Source: Gracilariopsis chorda
Taxonomy: Eukaryota > Rhodophyta > Florideophyceae > Gracilariales > Gracilariaceae
Reading direction: 5' to 3'
Assembly (NCBI GenBank): GCA_003194525.1
Contig: NBIV01000042.1
Span: forward strand, 124,001 to 188,000
Length of the DNA stretch: 64,000 bases
Positions within the stretch are counted from its first letter, which is position 1, and every line of letters starts with the position of its first letter. The position numbers and the translations under genes were made by a program. This document shows, piece after piece, positions 54,714-64,000 of this stretch. Below the pieces are notes generated by a model that was given only the letters and a program-made list of their open reading frames with translations, searched no databases and had not been told where the DNA came from.

Positions 54714-55449
54714 GCATTTTGGTTGATGGGAGAGTCGTGCAGATCCATTCGTGATACCAACGACAAAGAGGCTTTCAGGAATGTTGTGTCGATTTTCAAG
54801 CTCCTCGAAAGGTTTTTAATATGCAAATCTTTCCCATACTGTCCGCTGGATAGCGCCACGAAAGGAGAAAAAACTCTTCTTTTCCATTGTTTCTCAACAT
54901 CTTTGCGGTATTCGTTGCCTTGAAACTGAAATGATAGAAACTGTTGTGGGTTACAAAGGGCAGTGGACTCGGAAGCTGAGCCTTTTCATAGCCCTGTTTG
55001 GATATGAGATTGAAGAAGGAATTGATGAGATTGGATCAAAATTGTATGTCGTCAGCTGTATATAATGTCAGGGTATCCCAAAACAGTCGAGGATGCCAGG
55101 AAACGTCAAAGCTTTTGTTATAATAGCTGGGGTTAGAAAAGCAAAGAATAAGGAATTCAAGAAACACTTATTTAGTGTTGCGACCGTTCAAACATGTAAT
55201 GCAAAGTTGCATAATGCTGTCGTCTGTATGCGTCATCTTCAGTAGTTGTTGTGCATGGACAATTAAGAAAGAAGTGGAGAGACTTGACAGTCGATGGTGT
55301 AGTTTTAATGGGGCGCACCTTTCCTCTAGTGCGCTGCCGTCTGCGTTTTGGAGCGTTTGAGTTTACAGCTGTATTTTCACGAGAAACCCGTCGGTTCCAT
55401 GCTACGTATGTTAGATCACGTCATTTAATTCCGCTCAACTTCTTATAGA
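54714..55449. other. Spacer, no gene seen
   Basis: No supported coding sequence. Possibly the flank of the pogo-like relic. Confidence 0.4.
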
Positions 55450-58400
55450 TTATGCACAGCTCACGAAGGGCGGCGTTGACAGGTTTTGTGTCAATAAAAC
55501 TGGATTATTGGATAAAGCGATACAGCGGTAGGTACGGCTAGTATCGAAAAAACTGTAGTAGTTTTGCTTAGTATAGACAAGCTGATGTAGAAAGGTGGTT
55601 TGGGGAATAGACGAGAGGCGAGGGCCGAGCTCTGTTCTTTCCCTTTTATACCGGTGGAGAAAGACGCTAGTCATCGTTCTCCACTACAACACTCCTAAGA
55701 TGAGCGCATCAATGCGGCATTGTAAGCAACCATCCCACCATCCTCGGGGATGGAGAGAAGGCAGGACGCTTTCTCACCATCCCCAAGGATGATGAGATGG
55801 TCCACTACATCTCCCTCTTCCTCACCATCCGACAAGGACGGTAAAAAGAGATTTATCGTCACATTCCCTTCCCTTTTTGTGTGGCTTACCATTGTCACGT
55901 AAAATCACGTATAACTAATTGATGAATATCTAAAAGGCATTTAGAAGTAATTAAGAGTTGGTTCAAAGCATCACAGTTCTTAACTTTTGTAAACGAATCG
56001 GCGCCGAAGTGACATATCCAACATCAGAGATTTCGTGGTTGGAATAGGCTTCACGAATGGCAGAAATATCGATCATGAGTCGCTTTTCAGATGTGGATGT
56101 GCTTTTGGTTATTAAGTCGAATTGGCTTTTTGAGTCAATCCACATCTTGATGGGGATTTTCTTTCCGTGTATGGACTCTAAGTCATGTTTGATAACGTAA
56201 GCAACGTGGAATGCATCTCCAAATGCGTATAGTTCGCCTTTTAAGACGGATCTGGTAACTCGCTGGCTTTTGTGACTGAAAATGAAGAATATTGCAGTTC
56301 TTGTCTTTGCCCACGAGAAGAATGATGAATCTGATCTGCGATGGGTTGTCCGTATTATTTGCGAATGATGAATCGGAATAAACCTAAAGGCAAAGTGAAT
56401 TGATATCAAGTTTAACATACTTCAGACTTACATTTTGGCTTTTCTTAATATGTTTTACTACTTTGTTGATGTTTTTCACATCTTCCTGTTAGAAAGATTG
56501 TTCTGTAACTTGAGCGGCCATGTTGACAGCACAGCAAATATCTGGTCGCGTGTGGGTCAACCAAGCAAGTTTATGCCGTAATGAACAGAAATCAGAGAAG
56601 GTGCAATATTTTGGAAGAATTCGCAATCGTTTGGCAAAATGTTCCTGACTTAGTGTAAATCCGTTATCGGTTGTGCGTACTCTTACGCCAGCAAATAAAG
56701 CGGAATCCATTTCCAATTGCTTTGACTCAAACTTCTGAACGGTGAGTTTTGCCTTTTGCAGGAATTTATCGTTTCCCCATTGAAAGAGGTCATCTACATA
56801 CACACCGGTTAAGCCAATGACCTTTTACTGTTCCTGTATGTTAAATAGTGACAGATCTTCTTTTTTCGGTTTCATTCCTAGGTCTTCTTTCAGATGAGTG
56901 GTTATTGTTCTGTACCAATAGTCTCCAGAGTCTGAAAGTCCGTAAAGAGGGCGGCGAAGTTTCAGTAACATGTCTGCTCGAAGTTCCAGTTCTTTTGGAG
57001 GTTTCAAGTACACTTTACGCATGAGCTTCTGTGCTGATTGCAAGTAGGCTTGATGAACATCTGTGTTCCATATTCTATATCCAAGAATAGAGGCGATAGT
57101 AACGAGAACTCGGGTGGAGTATTGTCTTAGATTAGGAGAGTTGTGGACGAGAAGAGCATTTTCTGGATCTTTGTGCCCTTGGGCGGCAAATTTGGCTTTG
57201 AATATCTCTTCATCAGTTTCTGGGTTTTTGATGGCGAGTAAAAATCGGCCATTAAGAATATTGGTGTCTTCTGACAATTTGCCTTGTCTAATGACTTTCC
57301 ACGTTCCACGGGATACTAATCCAGCCAGCTCTTTTCGTTTGGCTTCACTGAATGCTGGTCGGTTCCGACGGTGATCGGAAGGACCTAACACTTCAGTGAT
57401 TTGAACATCATAAACTTCAAAATGACCAGGAAGTATTGGTTCGAGACAAGTATGAAGGTTTTCCATTAGTTCGTCACGATGGAAGAGTTTGATTTGCGTA
57501 AGAGAATGTTGGACTGTTTCTCCATTGCGATTAATGAAGACCTGCTTGTCGTCAATTTTCACAATTCTTGTAGGGTCCAGTCCATTTTATTGGCTTCAAG
57601 TCCTCACGATAAACCAGAACTTCTTGTCCAATCTTCAAGTTTGTGGATGCGGCAGATGGAAGGCGAGCGACGATTGCACAGCGCAATCGAAGCTCCGAAG
57701 TGATTGTTTCCAATTCAGTGCGCGTGATATGAAGAGCTCTCATTTGCTCTTCATGATCTGGAAGTTCTGTGCTAAAGAGTGGAAAGCGAGGAAGAACTCC
57801 AAATACAAGTAGTGAAGGCACAAGTCCTTCCGGTTTCATTGTATCGTTCATAGACTTGACGGCAAATCGAAAAGCTAGAGCGATAGGGATATTGAGCTTG
57901 CTGTAGCGAATCTTTTGATAAATACGACGTAATGGTTCATGGTACCGTTCACCTGGTCCAAGAGAGTTGTGACTTTCAACTTCTGAGAATTGTAATGTGA
58001 TTCCAGCCATGCTTGTCCGTTCTTTCCATCGAGCGGATGTTAATTGTCTGGGTTTATCCGATATCATTTTGTCTGGATATCCAGTGTACAATGTAGCCCA
58101 ACCACTGAGAAATGCGTACCAGATTGCTTCAGTGCTTTGAATCTTGAGAAAAACTGCAGAGCTGAGGTGCGTTTGTGCATCAACAACGTGTAGAACTGGC
58201 ATTTTGTCCAAAACATAAGATCCAAAGCAATTTCATTGTTGAATATTATTTTGCTGGGATGGATACTTGAAAGGACTGTGGCCCGGTTGTAACATTTTGG
58301 CACGTAGCTCATGATTTTGAAAGACGCTTTATGGGTTTCCTAGTTTCCGGTGTGGCATTTCCTGGCTTTGCTCTGGAGATCAAGTTGAAAAGCTCGTTTG

Positions 58401-59640
58401 CGCTGGGATGGTAGAAGTGCAAATGCATTTTTCGGAGTTCATTCTTTGTGTACAGTATCTCAAGGAAGTCTCATTCTAAGTACATATGACCGAATTTACG
58501 CGTGATTGGTATCGACCAATTGAACGTCTTGCTGAGTAAAATATTGTCCACGGTGTTAGGAACAAGAGCGTGTAGGTCCAAAATATCGAGTCGAATGAGA
58601 GGGGGTACAGAAGCGTCAACTATGTCAATCTCTAGTGGAAGGGAAGCGTTTTCAGGTATTGGAATGTGTACTTGCATGGTTCCATGGCTGAAGTATGCCC
58701 CATCTCCAAATTTGAAAACTTTTTTGGAGTGGTTCAGCTTAAATGGAATGCCTACAAGTTTACAGTACGATTGTGCTTATTGTTTCCCCACTACGGATTG
58801 TTTTGCGCCAGAATCCAGATATGCGCCTTGAAATTCGCGTCACTTTCTCTCGAATGAGCTTGTATTCACGTTTTGAATATCAACAAGGTTCCAACGAGGT
58901 GTTCGTGAACTGTAGCAAGCTTGCTTGCGTTTACAAAAACGAATGATTTTGGGTGAGCCAGTGGAGGACCTGTCTGGTCCTTTCTTGTTCTGCTGCTTTG
59001 GAGGAGCACTATGGCAGAAGTGATTAGTACTCCCAGTTAAAAATCCTCAAGGCAATTCGAAAGAGATGGGTCCTTACTCTGCGTTTCACGATTTGACGCA
59101 AAGAATTGTTCGGAAGGGTACGGCTTTGTGTCGTGCTTCTTGGCGTCAAAATCAGCATCGCAAGCGAAAAAACTTTCAGCGCTTTCAAACTCATCATAGT
59201 CACTGGAATCTTCGAGCTGTTGAGAAATTTCGTATAGAACACGTTTTAAAGCCTTATTCTGATCTTTGTAGCCATTGCGTTGGAAAAATTGCACACGGTT
59301 GGCAGCGTTGTTGGTACGATCCTTGCGTTGCCGGCATTCAGCTATTACATGTCCATATTTACCACAGTTCCAACAGTTAACGTTTCGTTTATTTTTCGAT
59401 TGACGACATGTTTCCCTGTTTGTGGAATTTGGAGGGCGTGCATATCGAGATTGGCCAGCAAAAAAGGTCCCCATCGTGTCAGGGTTCTGAAAATCGTCGG
59501 TGGAGAGAGAGTCTAATTGAAGATTCTTCTGATCTCGCATGCGACCAATTTTCTCCTCTTGGTCCAGTTGAATTGTGGCTTCCAAAGGTCGGCCCCATAG
59601 TCGGAAACCAAACTTGTGTTTCTTCCTTACATACACGTTC
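55450..59640 (-). mobile_element. Ty1/Copia LTR retrotransposon relic
   Basis: On the minus strand, in Copia order: gag with zinc knuckle CWNCGKYGHVIAEC (about 59370-59330), protease-like region (YLDSGAKQS near 58800), integrase (DAQTHLSSAVFLKI ... HEPLRRIYQKIRYSK, 58211-57552), RT (KAKFAAQGHKDPENALL; NTDVHQAYLQSA; LYGLSDSGDYWY; MYVDDLFQWG) and RNase H remnants (to about 55963). Integrase before RT separates it from Gypsy. A fossil with several breaks. A TATAAAAGGG-like word on the minus strand near 55650 hints at an LTR at 55450-55950, but no second copy was found. Confidence 0.85.
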
Positions 59641-60499
59641 TCTCAAATTTTGGACTTATAAGGCCACATCTCGGTCACGTCTCGGCCATACTTCAGTTTT
59701 TCTTGATGGTCAAAGGGGCAGATGGTCTACAACTGAGACTAAAAGGGAGTGGGGATGATATCGTAGAAAGCAGATTTTGCAACGACTAGGGAAATGATCA
59801 TTACGCGAAAAATGTGCTTACTTTCTCTTCTTGTAAAACGATAATCGCTTTTTGTTCAAACTCTCCTAGATCAATGCTTGATTTAACAGTCGCAGAGCGT
59901 ACGGGTGTTTACGAAAAAGCAGAGATCTTTTTGAAGGTCAAAAAGGGTAAAGTTGTCACAGATTCCGCTTTTGCAAAAAAACAACATCCATGTCTCATGC
60001 AGAGTGAAAAGAAGACGATGTTTCCTGAGGAAAACGCAGAGATAATCGTACATATTGAGCGAAAAACTTACTTGCATTAAAGTGCTTAGTGGGGCGTGAA
60101 AGCTTTTCGGGCTTGCATTGTCAGGCTTGAAGATAGAATGAGATGGGAAACAGGTGGCGAACGTACGTGGGGGATTACTTCCTGTGTACTCTTGATCAAC
60201 GCAATACCACGAATGGTAGTTTTGAACCAAATGTAAACTGTGTTGAACGAAGCAATCACAGGCATTGTAACTGTCTAGTGCACTTAGCATTTGTAGTGAT
60301 TTATTGCAATTACCAATGAAATAGTGCGGCTAATATCAGTCTCGTTGTAGATGGGAGCCCTAGTTATTGGAATAAAGTGAAACATGATGAAGATTTGGGC
60401 AAACTCTGAATACTTATCTGATCAGTACAGACTTCTCATTCCTGTCTATACTTTTATGCTGTGCAAAAGGAGTCTGTTGACGCGCCTGTTCACCCATCA
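59641..60499. other. Spacer right of Copia relic
   Basis: No supported gene. It may contain the 5' end of the Copia relic. No LTR match was found by eye. Confidence 0.4.
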
Positions 60500-61335
60500 T
60501 GGCCATCATGTTTTCCATAACGTTCTGGAATCTCTTTGCCTCTCTCTGGCCCCCCCTCGGCCTCTCGCTCTTGCAGCTGTGCCTCCAGTTGCCCTACTCG
60601 CTCTTCGCGCTTTGCTTCTCTCTCCTACCGTCGTAATTTCATCTCCCGCTGCGCCGTACGATGGGCTTGATTTTGGATCATGTTTCTATTTAAATTTCCC
60701 GTTAATTCATGGCCTTTCCGTTGAGTCCCAGACCGTACAAGCTGCTTACTCCCCAGTTTTGGCAAACCTTTCTGCTTTGCTCTTGCAACAAGTCACCGAT
60801 TGTATTCCGTTTCCGCTTCTGTTTCTACTTTGCTCCTAACTGTAGATGCCTCGCAGCCTTTCTTATATAACTCATGCTTCTCCATTCCATCTCCATTGTC
60901 AGCCTTCCGCTTTATGAGACGATTAATGTTTCTACCCTCTAACACGTCAGTAGGACAAACCGTAGAGCCTATGGATACTGTCATTCTGTGCAAGCTAGGA
61001 ATTTATCGATTAATCGAATCCGTGCTCTGACGGCATTGAGAGAAGTTCTCATATTGTTTGCGACAGACTGCCTCCCATTCGATTGGTCCAATAGGGATAA
61101 TGCTTCCCATAACAGACAAAAAGTCAAGGGTCTGATTCATCGTGAACTCCAACTCTCGGTGGGATTTCTTTGACCCATTTGTGTTCTTCACAGTGTATTG
61201 TGCTTGTAGTAGTGCAAGTCTGGGGGTTACTGCTTTGTGCATGGAAGGTGAACGTCCATACTCGCTTGGCGGAAATTGAAATCTCGTTTCATTCTGGTAT
61301 GAGAGTACCGTTTTAGTAGCCAAAGGTTGAATCAA
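60500..61335 (-). pseudogene. Myb/SANT-like (DUF6818-type) protein relic
   Basis: 61335-61003 (minus) contains NQTLDFLSVMGSIIPIGPIE followed by WEAVCRKQYENFSQC. This is the pattern LLxxVexxlPIGxxEWExVxxxY of a Myb/SANT-like domain family common in oomycete, fungal and algal genomes, often in transposon-linked proteins. The following minus-strand text (60993-60500) is charged and coiled-coil-like but in several frames with stops. It is probably decayed. The family name is from memory of the pattern. Confidence 0.45.
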
Positions 61336-62513
61336 CTAGCGATGCAGAAAATGTTCTGCCGGTCTGGGTGGCCTTAGTGCCAAAGCACTGAGTTCTAAGC
61401 GTAGCAGGTTAGGCGGGACTATGCATCGGTCTTAATTGCCTCGTACAATTCATAGGTGGCATGTAAAGGTTTCCATTACTGGGGGAGGATTAATGGGAAC
61501 TCGAGAGCGACGGCGATGAGCGGTCTCTTTGCATAGTAGAATGGGCGCGCACAGAAGGCTGTGTATCCATGGGTACTATTGTATGTGATTTTCCTTCATA
61601 ATCACTTTGCAGCAACAGAAAATACAGGCTTTTGAGATTTGAAAGTCCTAGAGGGTCTAGACGCCATGAGCAACGGAGAAGTTTTTGGACACGACAATTG
61701 TACCTTTTTCGGTGGTTCTTAATGTCCAAGAAGGCCTTGGACCCTTCATTATAATCCTTGAGAGAATTTCGGACCAACGAAAGACACAATTCCGGACAGG
61801 CAGCATCTTTGAATCGAAAAAAAGCTGGAATTTGCTGTCTCAATGGAAATCATTTGAAACGAAAGCAATATGTAAGTTGGGGGAGTAAGTCGCCATTTAA
61901 TGCGTATTTGCAATTGCTCGCAGCATGCTTCCATGGTGCTGCAACGTCGGACAGATTCGGTGCGCTTAGCCACGTTGCCGCACAAATCGTCACGTTTGTG
62001 CATATCATAAAAGCTCTTTTGCGTTTTCAGGAGGGGCCCACTATGGAAGCTTCAAAAACACCAACGCATCCTAAAAACCTCTCTAATGGACAAAAGCAAA
62101 ACATAAAAAAGGATTTTGCTGCCATTGGCATCTCCAGCGGTTGGAAAATAAAAACAAAATTTTGAACAGGTTTGTATTTCTGTTGGAAGTTGTAGAGTTG
62201 TAATGGTTGAAATGGTTGAAAGTCAATGGTGATCATCCGAGTTGAACTTCTGAGCATCCATCGGGATTTATATAGACTGTATAGCCTAGTTCTATCAGTT
62301 CCACTAGTCGATGAGAAATCGTCCCAATTTATTGGCATTTTGCTAGCTCTTCTTGGTGGTGTCCATATGTGGGTGGTTTATTCAGTTCCAGATCTATTCA
62401 TTTGATGACTTGGCAAATTCTGCAGCGCTGATGACATGCTCTATGACTTGCCAAGGATGAGCAACACACAGGGCCTTGATGATCTGGCATGAAACTAGGG
62501 AGCATGTGATGAC
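61336..62513. other. Spacer, no gene seen
   Basis: No motif-bearing coding sequence on either strand. Small open frames look random. Confidence 0.4.
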
Positions 62514-64000
62514 TTGACGCATCTCTTGGGAGTTGTTGATGACCATTTGACCATTGCTATATCGTTTGAATTGTCTGTCACCATTGTAATAAGAAGACAC
62601 TCTGTGCTTTGGATTTACTCCGACAGTAAGGAGGATCATCTCAAGCATTCCAAAAAGTATTTTGCCGGAAGTGCCTCTCATGAGTTGAATATTAAACCCA
62701 GTAAGAGTAGTTTTGTATAGACTCCTGCGAAGCTCTTAGAACACATCATCGATAAGATTGTATTTGCGACTTACCCAGAGAAGATTGAAGTTATACAGGA
62801 ACCTTTACGCCTAACCTCTGCGACGGAGTGAAAAAGGTTTCTGGGAATGTCCAGTGTTTATCAACGGTTCATACGTAGGGTTTTCGAAGCATCCAGGGCC
62901 TTGCATAAGGCGTCGTCTCCGTAGAAAAGTGGCTCCAGACGCTAGAAATGAAAGAAGCCTTTCTGGATCTCAAAGTCAATGTTAGTAAAACTCCTTGCTC
63001 GATAATTTTCACGCGTCGACAACCTCTCATAGTTGAAAATGATGCTTCCAGTATTTCTCCGGAAAACGTTCTTTCTCAGAAAGAAAAAGGAAAACAAAAT
63101 GCTATAAAGTTTGCTACTATATCTATGAATGCGTGGCGTTAGCAGTAGTATTTGCATTAAAGACTTTTCGCGTTTGCGTACTGCTTTCTTCCTCGTGTAC
63201 GCTCATCATGGCTAATTCGGCTTTGCATTAATCGTTTAGGACGCGGGAAGTTTGTGGTAAATAGGGAAGATGGATCGCAATAATATCTGAATATGAGTTT
63301 GAAGTAAAGTACAGCCCGGGGCAGGTACTCATACTGTAGATGTAGTACATACTACATTCCGCAGATATAAATATCTGCAGAACAAGGAAACGACTAACTC
63401 GTTCTATTAATATCCTTGGAAGGGCCAATGCACGAATACTTAGCACATTTCCTTATTTATCCAAGGAATTACCTCTCGGGGTTGACAATGAAAGCTAAGA
63501 ATCTTCTAGAGCATTGTAAATTAAGAGGAACGCTCAGAAGTGCTTGGTGTAAAATGATAAGATGTGTTTCAGGAACAAGAAAGAGCTTCTAGTGATACTG
63601 GGGTACAAACGCGATTACACATCTTGAAGAGTTTTCATGATGACACTGGGCACTGTGGCGTTGAAAGAGCCCACCAATTTTCGCTACAGCATTACTGTCG
63701 ATCAGCAGTGTAACTGCATACTGCAAAGTATGTAAACATATGTGATGAGTGATAGTTGGCAAAAAATGTCCCAATGTATAACACCTTTTTCACCTACCCT
63801 TTGACGGAAATGTTGCATACGTTTTCTATTGATTGTGCAGGATCTTTGCCTACTACAGTTTAGAAGAATTGATTTATGTTGCGGAGGGTAAGACATGTGA
63901 CAGTTTGGCCAATTCGGAAGGCCACGCCAACAAAACCTGCAAAGACAATGATTACATTTCTAGAAGATCAGATTAAGAGGTACTTGGCCTGCCACCCATC
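62514..64000 (+). mobile_element. Ty3/Gypsy relic of a different lineage, runs past window end
   Basis: Plus-strand traces: DSKEDHLKHSKKYF and LNIKPSKSSFV (RT palm and thumb, about 62610-62720), FLGMSSVYQRFIRRVFEASRAL (about 62840-62905), EAFLDLKVNVSKTP (about 62953) and VENDASSI (RNase H start), then HDDTGHCGVERAHQF (integrase zinc-binding region, about 63640) and integrase-core-like text to the window end. Heavily broken and old-looking. It lacks the hairpin-dense texture of copies A and B, so it belongs to another family. Confidence 0.7.

Noticed and set aside
55450-55950. Candidate LTR of the Copia relic with a TATA-like word
   Set aside because: No matching second copy was found near 59.6-60.4 kb, so it is not called as an LTR.

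Overview
The window looks like nuclear DNA of a red alga, probably a florideophyte in the general mould of Chondrus. The host genes are compact and intronless. They include a Toc34-type plastid import GTPase, a Golgi-type sulfotransferase of the kind that sulfates galactan walls, a CBM48/TPR protein suited to glucan binding, and a secreted histidine-brace (LPMO-like) protein. No tRNA, rRNA, CRISPR or prokaryotic operon structure was seen. The taxonomic call is inference from gene content.

Layout. 1-7461: 3' two thirds of a Ty3/Gypsy chromodomain element (copy A, plus strand). 7462-14685: a graveyard holding a YqaJ-nuclease/piggyBac-like gene, a hAT transposase relic and a reverse-transcriptase-like fragment. 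15-28.7 kb: the host gene island, with a small MITE-like inverted repeat, sulfotransferase (+), Toc34-like (-), 5MP/BZW eIF5-mimic (-), CBM48-TPR (+), LPMO-like (-) and an FCS-type zinc finger protein (-). 28.7-31.2 kb: no recognisable gene. 31.5-44.95 kb: a pogo-type DNA transposon (-) whose transposase gene is split by a young 11.2 kb Ty3/Gypsy element (copy B, minus strand, 805-bp LTRs, 5-bp target duplication). 45.8-49.7 kb: decaying TTC27 and WD40-like genes with a LINE RNase H fragment. 50-64 kb: a second hAT relic, a (GCT)n-bearing repeat cluster, a second pogo-like relic, a Ty1/Copia relic, a Myb/SANT-like relic and a further Gypsy relic running off the end.

Most notable. First, the Gypsy family of copies A and B is saturated with short perfect inverted repeats. 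Stems of 5 to 10 bp with very short loops recur about every 20-30 bases through LTR, gag, pol and accessory ORF, while neighbouring host genes look ordinary. Second, copy B carries a long, whole-looking 595-codon ORF in antisense between pol and the 3' LTR, with its own AATAAA. Copy A keeps only the beginning of this ORF, so it seems to be an ancestral part of the family. Third, the LPMO-like protein carries a Met/His-rich repeat tail that could bind copper.

Host genes in 15-29 kb are packed tightly. Sulfotransferase and Toc34-like converge with 22 bases between stops, and 5MP and CBM48-TPR diverge from a roughly 0.6 kb shared promoter region. Both flanks are almost wholly transposon-derived.
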